Below are positions 8,316 through 16,876 of a stretch of DNA of 64,000 bases, one piece after another. This stretch comes from Marinobacter halotolerans. GTDB taxonomy: Bacteria > Pseudomonadota > Gammaproteobacteria > Pseudomonadales > Oleiphilaceae. The notes under the pieces were generated by a model. That model searched no databases, was not told the DNA's origin, and worked only from the letters and a program-made list of their open reading frames with translations. Numbering within the stretch: position 1 is the stretch's first letter; every line of letters starts with the position of its first letter. The position numbers and the translations under genes were made by a program. The DNA lies in the NCBI RefSeq assembly GCF_008795985.1, contig NZ_VMHP01000001.1:1488001-1552000 (forward strand), in the 5' to 3' direction.

Positions 8316-9647
8316 ATGAAAACTTTTCTCAAGACCCGCCTGATCCCCACGGCTGCCCTGTGCCTGCTTTCCACTCCCGGTCTGGCACTCGTTGGTGGCG
8401 GGGCGTCAGGCGGCCCGATAGCGCCCATCATCCAGCAGGTGGAACAAAGGGCCCGTCAGGCCGTTGAGCGAGCCATGGACCGACGCCTGCAGGAACAGAT
8501 CAGATCCGAGGCTGCTGAAGTCAGGAAGCAGCTTGAAGAATTACCGGCAAGAGCGCCAATAAGCACCAGCGACGGACAGCAGGCATTCTATGATATCGCG
8601 CTGGAAAACGGCTTTCGCGCCGTACAATCCCAGTGGCTGGTTACCGGCACCGCTGCGGAGATTGACAGCCTGGATCAGCCGGGCATTACCGTTCTGGAAC
8701 GCCGCCAGTTAAGCCGTCTGGGCATGACCCTGGCACGCTTTCGGGTAACAGAGGACCTGGATTCCCGTGAAGCCCTTGAAACGGCGCTCCCGCAACTGGC
8801 CGACCGCCTGGATCGCAACCACATTTACAAGCCGCAGGCGAGTGGCGATGCAGGCGGAAATGCCAGGGAAGTCCGTCCCCGGTGGCAAAGCCACTGCACT
8901 GGTTCCCTGGGCATCGGCATGGTGGATACCTCCATTGCCACCGACCATCCGGTTTTTGCGGAAGCACGGATCGTTCAGGAACGTTTTCTGGATGTCGCAG
9001 AAGGGGAGCTGACAGACGCCAAAGCCCACGGCACCGCGGTTGCCAGCCTGTTGGTGGGCAGCCGAAATGGTCAATGGCCCGCCCGCCTGTCAGGGGCGAC
9101 GGTGTACAATGCTTCGGTCTTCTATGGCCAACAGTCCAGACTTACCGGCGCTACACTCAGCCATCTGCTTGAAGGACTGAACTGGCTGGCCAGCCAGCCG
9201 GTGTCGGTGATTAATATCAGCCTGACCGGGCCGGATAACCGGCTTCTGGCCGCTGCAGTCTCAGCGCTCAGGGACCGGAATTTTCTGCTGGTGGCAGCCG
9301 TGGGCAATCAAGGGCCAGCCGCATCGCCTCTGTATCCGGCGGCCTATGATGGCGTGCTGGGGATAACGGCCGTGGATGGGTCGGGGGAACTCTATCGGTG
9401 GGCGAACAGGGGGAAGCAGGTGATGTTTGCCGGGCCGGGGGTTTCCGTTCCGGTAGCTCGGCCAGGCGGTGAGATGGTTAATGACGATGGCACTTCCCTG
9501 GCATCACCGGTCATAGCCGCCGCCCTTGCCTGCCGTCGCGCCGAGTTGGCTGAACAACCCGCCATCGACAGCCTGATACGTCAGGCCCGTGATCTCGGCG
9601 AGCCGGGCCGCGACCCGGCTTTCGGACATGGTTTTCTCGACTTGTAG
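8316..9647 (+). CDS. secreted S8 family (subtilisin-like) serine protease
   Basis: The start is taken at the ATG at 8316, giving 443 residues that begin with a signal peptide (FLKTRLIPTAALCLLSTPGLA). An Ala/Gln/Arg-rich helical stretch (about residues 35-80) and a pro-like domain precede the catalytic domain. The triad is visible: Asp204 in GMVDTSIA, His238 in AHGTAVAS, Ser394 in GTSLASP; the oxyanion Asn331 is in VGNQGP. The protein should act in the periplasm or outside the cell. It faces the sigma/anti-sigma operon across 122 bases, and the next two genes encode a beta-barrel and an Ala-rich exported protein, so all may belong to one envelope system. In-frame ATGs at 8199 and 8286 are less likely starts because they would bury the signal peptide. 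Confidence 0.85.
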   Translation: MKTFLKTRLIPTAALCLLSTPGLALVGGGASGGPIAPIIQQVEQRARQAVERAMDRRLQEQIRSEAAEVRKQLEELPARAPISTSDGQQAFYDIALENGFRAVQSQWLVTGTAAEIDSLDQPGITVLERRQLSRLGMTLARFRVTEDLDSREALETALPQLADRLDRNHIYKPQASGDAGGNAREVRPRWQSHCTGSLGIGMVDTSIATDHPVFAEARIVQERFLDVAEGELTDAKAHGTAVASLLVGSRNGQWPARLSGATVYNASVFYGQQSRLTGATLSHLLEGLNWLASQPVSVINISLTGPDNRLLAAAVSALRDRNFLLVAAVGNQGPAASPLYPAAYDGVLGITAVDGSGELYRWANRGKQVMFAGPGVSVPVARPGGEMVNDDGTSLASPVIAAALACRRAELAEQPAIDSLIRQARDLGEPGRDPAFGHGFLDL

Positions 9648-9656
9648 GCGAGACCC

Positions 9657-10643
9657 TCAGAATCCCGCCTTGAGCGTCACCCCCGCCACGGTCTTCTGGT
9701 AGTCCGCCGACGCCTCATTGGAGGAGTAGTGGCCCCAGGACACGCTGGGCTCCAGGCTGAATACCTCGCTCAGACCAATCCGCCAGCTTGCCTCCAGAAT
9801 ATGGGCGTTATCGACCCGCTCACTGGTGGTTCGCTCGGTCAGGCCACCGGCCAGGGGATTGTTGAACTGCGGCGAAGAGCCGGAAACGGTCACCTCATCG
9901 TACCGGCGCTTCTCATAACGCCAGCCGAACCGGAGCCGGTTGTCTTCACCGCCCAGCGAAAACTTGTGCACCAGCGCCGTGCGGACGCGCAGCAGGTCAT
10001 TATCGAAAGCCTCTGACTTCGCGTCTTCACGACTGCCATCCAGGCCAAGCAGTACATGGCTTTGGGCCTGGTTGAAAAAGAAAAACGAATCCAGACTTAC
10101 CCCGCGGATATCGGAATCCCGGGCGTTGCTTTCCTCGAAATCCTTGCGTTTGCCCTGCAGGCTGGCCCGAAGGTAGACGTCCTGGCCGACCATGCTGCCG
10201 AGATAGACACTGGCACGGCGGAAATCGAGAAACGGATCCGAGCCATTGGGCCCAAGCGTCGCTTTTGAATAGTAGTAGCTGGTTCCGATGGTGACCGGAT
10301 CAAAGTCATAGCTGATATCCGCCGACAGCAGATGGATATTCTGATCGAACTGATCAAGATTCTGGTAGCGTCTGCCGGACAGCGAATAGCCAAGCGTAAC
10401 GGTCACGGGTTCAACGGGTTTCAGGATCCCGTCCAGACCGGCATCGAATATCCAGGCGCCATCGCTCTGGTCAGAGGCGGTATTCAGTTCATCCACGGTC
10501 ACGTTGCTGTCGTGTTCAAAACCGCCCTCAACATACCCATTGAGACGTGCCTTATCCTCTGCCTGCTGGGCGTACACAAGCAACGGGGCCATCGCAAGGC
10601 TCAGGACAGCGGGCAGGGTGAGAATGCGTTGTATCGGTTGCAT
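9657..10643 (-). CDS. outer membrane beta-barrel protein
   Basis: A 328-residue protein, start at 10643 supported by AAGGAG. It has a signal peptide (RILTLPAVLSLAMAPLLVYAQQ), then GYVEGGFEHDSNVTVDE, and throughout shows the alternating beta-strand pattern of a porin-like barrel, ending in Phe as expected for BAM-assembled proteins. The overall look resembles the barrel part of surface lipoprotein assembly modifier proteins, but this is only a resemblance. It converges on the secreted protease gene (9 bases apart) and lies downstream of the Ala-rich protein gene with a terminator between them. A role in export or display of a neighbouring product is inference. Confidence 0.72.
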   Translation of the reverse strand: MQPIQRILTLPAVLSLAMAPLLVYAQQAEDKARLNGYVEGGFEHDSNVTVDELNTASDQSDGAWIFDAGLDGILKPVEPVTVTLGYSLSGRRYQNLDQFDQNIHLLSADISYDFDPVTIGTSYYYSKATLGPNGSDPFLDFRRASVYLGSMVGQDVYLRASLQGKRKDFEESNARDSDIRGVSLDSFFFFNQAQSHVLLGLDGSREDAKSEAFDNDLLRVRTALVHKFSLGGEDNRLRFGWRYEKRRYDEVTVSGSSPQFNNPLAGGLTERTTSERVDNAHILEASWRIGLSEVFSLEPSVSWGHYSSNEASADYQKTVAGVTLKAGF

Positions 10644-10665
10644 AGTGCTCTGCTCCTTTGGGCTG

Positions 10666-10696
10666 CCAAAAAGAAAGCCGGGCACTGAGGCCCGGC
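10666..10696 (-). terminator. intrinsic terminator of the Ala-rich protein gene
   Basis: On the minus strand GCCGGGCC / GCCCGGC forms a tight stem (10677-10696) followed by TTTCTTTTT. It lies 20 bases after the stop at 10716 and just before the ribosome-binding site of the barrel gene. Confidence 0.8.
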
Positions 10697-10715
10697 CGAC
10701 GTGAAGGAAGAAATT

Positions 10716-11222
10716 TTACAACAGGCCGCCACTGGCGGAGCCTTTCACTGCACCTTTGACGCTGTTCTGAACTTCACTTCTGACACTGGCAGAAACAGAC
10801 GTGCCGATCTGCTGATTGGTTTCAGCGCGAATTTCGGCATTGCGTGACTCGTTCATCCGCTCCTGTGCCTGTTCGCGCTTCTCGGCGGCCGTGTCCGAAG
10901 CTGCCTCGGCCGAAGCCGACGCAGCGCCACGGACTTTCTGGCCAGTTTCGACCCCGGCCCTGACCGCTTTACTGGCGTTCTGACGGGCCTCAGCGCTGAT
11001 CGCCTGGCCCTGCTCCCGGGCTTCGTCCCGGACCGCTTCGCCGTTGCCGCCGGCCTGCGCGTTGGCAGAACCGTTGCCGCTGGCGGAAACACCATTCTGG
11101 GTGCTTGCCTGGGCGTTCATGTTGGCTTCGGCTTCTGCGCTTGCATTGGCCGAACCTTCAGCGGCAAACGCACCAGCGGAGAGGATGGAACAGATTGCGA
11201 GTGTCAGTACATGCTTTTTCAT
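10716..11222 (-). CDS. exported Ala/Ser/Glu-rich low-complexity protein
   Basis: A 168-residue protein with a clear signal peptide (KKHVLTLAICSILSAGAFA) and a mature part composed almost wholly of Ala, Ser, Gly, Asn, Gln, Glu and Arg. The first mature third is Gly/Asn/Ser-rich (GVSASGNGSANAQAGG); the middle is charged and helical (about residues 62-135, DEAREQGQAISAEARQNASK). It looks like an intrinsically disordered or coiled surface or matrix protein; no family is recognised. It is followed by a strong terminator and lies in the block with the secreted protease and barrel protein. Confidence 0.7.
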   Translation of the reverse strand: MKKHVLTLAICSILSAGAFAAEGSANASAEAEANMNAQASTQNGVSASGNGSANAQAGGNGEAVRDEAREQGQAISAEARQNASKAVRAGVETGQKVRGAASASAEAASDTAAEKREQAQERMNESRNAEIRAETNQQIGTSVSASVRSEVQNSVKGAVKGSASGGLL

Positions 11223-11373
11223 GATTACGTCCTCCTGTTTTACCCTTTATGGGTGGCTTTCATCAGGAAGACGGCTGGGTAAACACCTTATTCCATCCAG
11301 GCGGGTAATTTTTTTCAATGCCCGCTAACCTGTTCTGATCATCCCCCAGTGAACATCGACACAGGGCACCGAT

Positions 11374-12129
11374 ATGATCAACCATCGTTTAAGCAAAACC
11401 GGGCTTGCGGCATGTCTGGTCCTGCTGCTTGCCGCCGTCTATTCCACCCTGGCTTTCCCCCAGAACGAAAAGGAGTCGCTTCTAAAGCCCTTCTCTACCG
11501 CCACCTCCCTGGCGCCAGAGTGGGAGGAACTGAAATTCCCCAATATCGACCGCCTTACCCGATACACCCTGGTGACGGAGAACGGCCAGCAGGCGGTCAT
11601 GGCGTCAACAGACAACAGTGCCTCGGGCCTGATTGCGCGCATTCGGGTGGAACCCGGGGAGAAACTGATGTTGCGTTGGCGCTGGAAGATTTCATCGGTG
11701 TACGAAAACGGTAACGCGCGGCGCAAGTCCGGTGATGATTACCCGGCCCGCATTTACGTAGCCTTCGAGTTTGAACCGGACAAAGCCGGTTTTTTTGAGC
11801 GGGCAAAACGCCAGGCCGCGGCCCTGGTTTTCGGTCAGGAGCTGCCGGGCAACGCCCTGAACTACATCTGGGCCAACCAGTTGGATAAAGGCACCCTGGT
11901 GGCCAATCCCTTCACCGACACCACCATGATGATTGCGGTGGAATCCGGCAACGACAAAGCGGGCCAGTGGCTGTCTGCCGAGCGGGATATTGTGGCCGAT
12001 TACCGCCGTGCCTTTGGAGCCGAGCCACCGGCCATTGTGGGCGTGGCCATTATGTCGGATTCCGACAATACCGGCGCAAGTGCCAGGGCATGGTATGGAG
12101 ACGTCACCCTGACCCGGGAACATCGTTAA
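11374..12129 (+). CDS. DUF3047 domain protein, exported
   Basis: A 251-residue protein with an N-terminal signal/anchor (LAACLVLLLAAVYSTLAFP). It matches the DUF3047 layout as I know it: a beta-rich domain with LRWRWKISS, GDDYPARIYVAFEF and the C-terminal VVGVAIMSDSDNTGASARAWYGDV. The function of this family is unknown; it is periplasmic or lipidated in many proteobacteria. It lies just upstream of the TonB receptor gene, with a promoter and Fur-like palindrome in between, so the two are probably separate transcripts. Confidence 0.8.
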   Translation: MINHRLSKTGLAACLVLLLAAVYSTLAFPQNEKESLLKPFSTATSLAPEWEELKFPNIDRLTRYTLVTENGQQAVMASTDNSASGLIARIRVEPGEKLMLRWRWKISSVYENGNARRKSGDDYPARIYVAFEFEPDKAGFFERAKRQAAALVFGQELPGNALNYIWANQLDKGTLVANPFTDTTMMIAVESGNDKAGQWLSAERDIVADYRRAFGAEPPAIVGVAIMSDSDNTGASARAWYGDVTLTREHR

Positions 12130-12173
12130 CGTAATGCGAGTCATTTGCATTACGATTTGTTAAGGGCTAATAT
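12130..12173 (+). promoter_or_regulatory. TonB-receptor promoter with Fur-like palindrome
   Basis: CGTAATGC at 12130-12137 is mirrored by GCATTACG at 12147-12154. A sigma-70 promoter overlaps it: -35 TTGCAT (12145-12150), 17 bases, -10 TAATAT (12168-12173). The AATGCGAGTCATTTGCATT core resembles gammaproteobacterial Fur boxes, though it differs from the E. coli consensus at many positions. Placement on the -35 fits iron repression of the siderophore receptor. Confidence 0.55.
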
Positions 12174-12225
12174 TCCGCTAGATTTTGTAGCCGTCTCTCC
12201 CTTTGCAAACTGCAGGTTGTCTCCC

Positions 12226-14289
12226 ATGTCTAAAGATTTCGTGCCTTCTCCCGTGACCAGAGCTGTCCGTCTGGCGCTCGGCAGCAGTCTGATCGCCTTT
12301 TCCTATCCTTCCCTGGCTCAGGAAACCACCAATCTGGACGCACTGGTGGTCTCAGCCACTGCGTTGAAGGTGGAAACGCCACTGGTAGAAACGCCACGCC
12401 CGGCCTCGGTGGTGGATGAAGAAGAGCTATCGGAGCGGAACGTACAGTCCCTGGATGAAACCTTTCGTTACCGTGCCGGTGTAACATCCGGCTTTTATGG
12501 GCCGGACAACGACACCGACTGGATCAAGATTCGCGGTTTTGACCAGTCCACCTACCAGGACGGCCTTCGCATCTACCGACAGGGCTTCTATCAGTGGCTT
12601 CCGGAAACCTATGGCCTCGACCGGGTGGAGTTGCTGAAAGGCCCGGCATCAATCCTCTATGGCGAAGCGCCTCCGGGCGGGGTGATCAACGCCATCAGTA
12701 AACGCCCCACCGATGAAGCCCGGGGCGAGATCCAGATTCAGGCCGGAACCAATGCCCACCGACAGCTCGGGTTAGACACCTCCGGCCCCGTAGGTGACAG
12801 CAGTGATGTCAGCTACCGCCTTGTCGGCCTCTACCGCGATGGCGAAGGTGATATTGATTACACCGAGAACGAGCGTTACTACGTTGCACCCAGCCTTCGC
12901 TGGGACATTTCGGACGATACATCGCTGACGCTGCTGGCCAGCTTTCAGAAAGACGACGCCGTGCCCTATAACGGCTTCAAACTGGCTTACGGCACAATTC
13001 AGGACACGCCTTTTGGCAAAGTGGAGCCTTCCACCTTTTACGGTGAGCCCGGCTACGACACCAACGAGCGCACCCAGTCTGCCCTCGGTTACAGCCTGTC
13101 CCATCAGATCAACAATACCTGGGAGTTCCAGCAGGACGCCCGCTACAGCGAGCTCGACCTGTTGTTGCGCAGTATCTACATGTCTTTCCAGAGTGGCCCA
13201 CGCGAGGGGACCCGGGGCATTGTCTACCGGGACGGTAATCTTGAGAGCTGGACCCTGGACAACCGCCTGGTCGGCAAATGGTTCACCGATCGTACCGAGA
13301 ACACCCTCCTGATCGGCGTTGACTACCAGGATCTGGAAACCCGGGGCAAAGAGCTGGACAACTTTGCGTTCTCCACCATCGATATCTTCGACCCGTCCTA
13401 CGGCAATTTCACACCCGTGGCCCCAGCAGATCTGACCCTGGTCAATACCCGCAAAGAACAAACGGGGCTGTATATTCAGAACCAACTTCGACTGGATAAC
13501 CACTGGGTATTCCTCGCCGGGGCGCGTTACGACCAGGCCGATGTGGTTAACCGGAATCTGAGTGCCGATAGCCGCGAGAAAGCGGATGCGGAGGAAGTCA
13601 GCCTGTCCGGTGGCGTGATGTACCTGGCGGACAACGGACTATCGCCCTACCTTTCCTGGACCGAATCATTCGAGCCAATTGCCGGCACCGACAGCAATGG
13701 CAATCTGTACGAGCCGCGCTCGGGTGAGCAACTGGAATTCGGGGTCAAGTATGCGCCTGACGATCTTGATGGCTATGTCACGGCGGCCATCTACAACATC
13801 AAGGAAGAGAACTCTCTGGTGAACAACCCATCCGGATTCCAGGTTCAGGAGGGCGAACGGGAGACCCAGGGCTTTGAAATTGAAAGCGTGGTTTACCTGA
13901 CAGATCAACTGGAGCTGACGGCCGCTTACACCTACAACGATGCCACAAGCGACAATACCACCGATAACCAGCCCGAAGCACCGGCAGACCTGATTCCCCG
14001 CCACTCGGCTTCTGCCTGGCTTGATTACACCTTCCAGGCCCTGGCGCCGGGCCTGAAATTAGGCGGTGGTGCCCGCTATGTGGGAGGAACGGATGACAGC
14101 TTTACCGGCGCAGCGGTTCCGTCCTATACCCTGGTTGACCTGATGGCCAGTTACGCCTTTGCCGATAACTGGAGAGCGCAGCTGAATGTGAACAACGTGG
14201 CTGACCGCGAATACGTCGCCAGCTGTGAGTTCTATTGCTACTACGGTGAAGAACGCAGCATTACCGGGACGCTCAGCTACCGCTGGTGA
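12226..14289 (+). CDS. TonB-dependent siderophore receptor
   Basis: Outer membrane receptor of 687 residues from the ATG at 12226. Signal peptide, then a TonB box-like segment (NLDALVVSATA), a plug domain with the siderophore-receptor features RNVQSLDETFRYRAGV, IRGFDQSTYQDGL and the LLKGPASILYGEAPPGGVIN motif, and a C-terminal 22-strand barrel ending in Trp (GTLSYRW). A Cys pair near the end (CEFYC) sits in the last extracellular loop, as in ferric-hydroxamate receptors. It imports an Fe(III)-siderophore using TonB-ExbBD energy. The promoter carries a Fur-like palindrome. No siderophore synthesis genes are nearby, so it may take up a foreign siderophore. Confidence 0.93.
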   Translation: MSKDFVPSPVTRAVRLALGSSLIAFSYPSLAQETTNLDALVVSATALKVETPLVETPRPASVVDEEELSERNVQSLDETFRYRAGVTSGFYGPDNDTDWIKIRGFDQSTYQDGLRIYRQGFYQWLPETYGLDRVELLKGPASILYGEAPPGGVINAISKRPTDEARGEIQIQAGTNAHRQLGLDTSGPVGDSSDVSYRLVGLYRDGEGDIDYTENERYYVAPSLRWDISDDTSLTLLASFQKDDAVPYNGFKLAYGTIQDTPFGKVEPSTFYGEPGYDTNERTQSALGYSLSHQINNTWEFQQDARYSELDLLLRSIYMSFQSGPREGTRGIVYRDGNLESWTLDNRLVGKWFTDRTENTLLIGVDYQDLETRGKELDNFAFSTIDIFDPSYGNFTPVAPADLTLVNTRKEQTGLYIQNQLRLDNHWVFLAGARYDQADVVNRNLSADSREKADAEEVSLSGGVMYLADNGLSPYLSWTESFEPIAGTDSNGNLYEPRSGEQLEFGVKYAPDDLDGYVTAAIYNIKEENSLVNNPSGFQVQEGERETQGFEIESVVYLTDQLELTAAYTYNDATSDNTTDNQPEAPADLIPRHSASAWLDYTFQALAPGLKLGGGARYVGGTDDSFTGAAVPSYTLVDLMASYAFADNWRAQLNVNNVADREYVASCEFYCYYGEERSITGTLSYRW

Positions 14290-14314
14290 CCAACAGAATC
14301 GGATAGTCGCTGAT

Positions 14315-15058
14315 TTACTGCAGCGGCTCCAGTTCGCCAGTTTCCACCAGGCGGCGGTATGCCTCATCAAACTTCTTGATAACGGCTTTTGCATCAGGAA
14401 GAGCCCGGGACACAATGAACGCGCCCCGGGCCTCGAATATGGGCGTGCCGGTAAGATCAAGCGCCGGAAACTCGCTCCGCACCGCTTTAACCGGCTCGTC
14501 GTAGTCCAGCACGTAGCGCCCCCGGCCCAGCTCCAGCATCCGCAGAGCCGACTCATGGCCGGGCGAATAGGATAAATCGTTATCTTCCAGGGGCAGTTTC
14601 TCAAGTGCCCCCAGATAACTGAATCCGTTAATCAGAATCAACGGCTGACCCACCAGGAATTCAAGGCTGTCCGGTGGCTCGGCGCTGCTACGGTGAAAGG
14701 CGTAGAGAACCACTTCCATGGGGGTGACGGTACTTTCGAAGACACTGCCCTGAAGCGCCGGAATACCGGCCACGCCGGGCCATAGATCGATTGTTCCGTT
14801 CTGAAGGTACAGATAGACCCGCGCAATCGGCAGATGCACCCACTCCACACGGTAACCGGCCTCGGCGGCGACCTTATCGGTCATCTCGATCCACGGACCA
14901 GACGCTTTGCCTGCTTCATCCACATATTTGAACGGCGGGAATTCGACGAAACCGGTTTGCAGCACCGGTCGCTTGTCTACGGAGTCAGCCGCGGACAACA
15001 GAGCCGGAAACAGCACGCCGGCGGCAAGAAAAAGCACTACCAGTGATGCTCTGGTCAT
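14315..15058 (-). CDS. periplasmic amino-acid-type solute-binding protein (SBP family 3)
   Basis: A 247-residue secreted protein from the ATG at 15058 (GTGAGGTG upstream), with signal peptide ASLVVLFLAAGVLFPALLSA. The family 3 fold is indicated by TGFVEFPPFKYVDEAGKASG, WIEMTDKVAAEAGYRVEWVH and the late FDEAYRRLVETGELEPL. No permease or ATPase is encoded nearby; many such orphan proteins exist in marine gammaproteobacteria and their ligands are unknown. It converges on the TonB receptor gene and precedes nhaB on the same strand order. Confidence 0.78.
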   Translation of the reverse strand: MTRASLVVLFLAAGVLFPALLSAADSVDKRPVLQTGFVEFPPFKYVDEAGKASGPWIEMTDKVAAEAGYRVEWVHLPIARVYLYLQNGTIDLWPGVAGIPALQGSVFESTVTPMEVVLYAFHRSSAEPPDSLEFLVGQPLILINGFSYLGALEKLPLEDNDLSYSPGHESALRMLELGRGRYVLDYDEPVKAVRSEFPALDLTGTPIFEARGAFIVSRALPDAKAVIKKFDEAYRRLVETGELEPLQ

Positions 15059-15115
15059 AAGTCTGCACCTCACGAATAAAACGTAACAGACAGGGTCCGT
15101 TTTGTACGACCGAGG

Positions 15116-16621
15116 CTAGACAAAATTGATGACACAGAACAGGCCTACCGAGCTCATCACAATAGTATAGGGCAACGCCATCACCACCATGCGGCCGTAG
15201 GACAGCCGCACCAGCGGCGCAATCGCGGAGGTCAGCAGAAACAGAAACGCCGCCTGGCCGTTGGGGGTGGCCACACTGGGCAGATTTGTGCCGGTATTGA
15301 TCGCCACCGCAAGCTCCTGGAAATGCGCATAGCTGATGCTGCCATCATCCAGCGCCTGCCGCACTTCGCTGATATAGACCGTCGCCACGAATACGTTGTC
15401 GCTGATCATAGACAGAAAGCCGTTGGCGGCAAAGAACCAGCCCGGCTGCTGGTCCTTCGGCAGGCTCAGAACGAAATCAATCACCGGTTTGAACAGATGC
15501 TGGTCGTGTATAACCGCAACAATGGCAAAGAACACAACCAGCAATGAGGTAAACGGCAGGGACTCCTGGAACGCCTTGCCGATCTGGTGCTCGTCCGTCA
15601 CGCCGGTGAAAGAGGTGATCAGAATGATCACCATCAGGCCAATCAGTCCCACCTCGGCCAGGTGGAACGCCAGGCCAACCACCAGAATAAACGCCGCGAT
15701 CGCCTGAACCCATAGGGCGGCCTGATCCGCTTTGGTACGACGGGCGCGCTCATTATCGGCAAACTCCACCAGCACCTGACGAACTGGCTTTGGCAAACGT
15801 GCGCCATAACCGAACCAGCGCAGTTTTTCCAGGGCCCAGCATGTCAGCAGCCCCGCACCCAGTACCGGGAAACTCACCGGTGCCATCTGCCTTACAAACT
15901 CGGCAAAATCCCAGCCTGCCACCTTGGCAATCAGCAGGTTCTGGGGCTCACCGACCATGGTGGCAACCCCTCCCAGCGCCGTGCCGATCGCTCCATGCAT
16001 CAGCAAGCTACGCAGAAACGCCCGGAACCGGTCGAGGTCCTCACGATGCAGTTCGACTACCAGCTCATCGCTGGCCGTATTGTGGTTCTTGTGGTGGTAG
16101 CCCCTGCCCGAGGCCACCTTGTGATAGACCGAATAAAAGCCAACCGCCACGCTGATGATTACGGCGGTGACGGTCAGCGCGTCCAGAAACGCCGACAGCA
16201 GGGCTGCTGCAATGCAGAACAGCAATGAAAGGGCTGATTTCGACCGTACGCCCACCAGAATCTGGGTAAAGGTCACCAGAAGCAGGTCTTTCATGAAGTA
16301 GATACCTGCCACCATGAACATCAGCAGCAGGATCACCGGGAAATTCTTTAGCAGCTCCTCGTAGACCGTCTCGGGAGTGGTCATGCCTATCAGTATTGCT
16401 TCAATCGCCAGCAGCCCTCCGGGCAGCAGCGGGTAGCATTTCAGCGCCATGGCCAGAGTGAAGATGAATTCCGCCACCAGTACCCAGCCTGCCACGCCCG
16501 GCCCCAGGGTCCAGACAATCAACGGGTTGGCAATCAGAAACAATACAATGGCCTGTTTGTACCAGGCAGGCGCGTTGCCCAGGAAGTTGGCGGCAAAACT
16601 ACCAGTGACGGTGGAAGGCAT
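15116..16621 (-). CDS. nhaB: Na+/H+ antiporter NhaB
   Basis: Inner membrane antiporter of about 501 residues that exports Na+ in exchange for protons, supporting pH and salt homeostasis. The N-terminus [20 protein letters not shown] and the segments [23 protein letters not shown], [20 protein letters not shown], and [20 protein letters not shown] are NhaB hallmarks. The ATG at 16621 is preferred to an upstream GTG at 16633. Length is close to the E. coli protein (513). It is monocistronic here; the nhaR-like regulator is encoded about 8 kb to the left. Confidence 0.95.
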   Translation of the reverse strand: MPSTVTGSFAANFLGNAPAWYKQAIVLFLIANPLIVWTLGPGVAGWVLVAEFIFTLAMALKCYPLLPGGLLAIEAILIGMTTPETVYEELLKNFPVILLLMFMVAGIYFMKDLLLVTFTQILVGVRSKSALSLLFCIAAALLSAFLDALTVTAVIISVAVGFYSVYHKVASGRGYHHKNHNTASDELVVELHREDLDRFRAFLRSLLMHGAIGTALGGVATMVGEPQNLLIAKVAGWDFAEFVRQMAPVSFPVLGAGLLTCWALEKLRWFGYGARLPKPVRQVLVEFADNERARRTKADQAALWVQAIAAFILVVGLAFHLAEVGLIGLMVIILITSFTGVTDEHQIGKAFQESLPFTSLLVVFFAIVAVIHDQHLFKPVIDFVLSLPKDQQPGWFFAANGFLSMISDNVFVATVYISEVRQALDDGSISYAHFQELAVAINTGTNLPSVATPNGQAAFLFLLTSAIAPLVRLSYGRMVVMALPYTIVMSSVGLFCVINFV

Positions 16622-16876
16622 AGCTTTTTTCACTTCAGTTGTTCAGTGCGGAGGGGTGGTGCCGAAGGCGCGGCAATCTTACCAGAGACGGCCAGGGAAT
16701 TTCGCGAGATCTGCGAACAGATGACAGTTTTTCAGCAAAATTGATGGAAGAAAATGATTTCCATCAACACTTTATTCGGTGGCGCCCTTTTGCCTGTCAT
16801 GCAACTGTCCGAAAACTGACACAAAGGCTTCACCTGCTATTGCTAGGTTTCAATAAAACCAGCAGGAACAGGTTCT

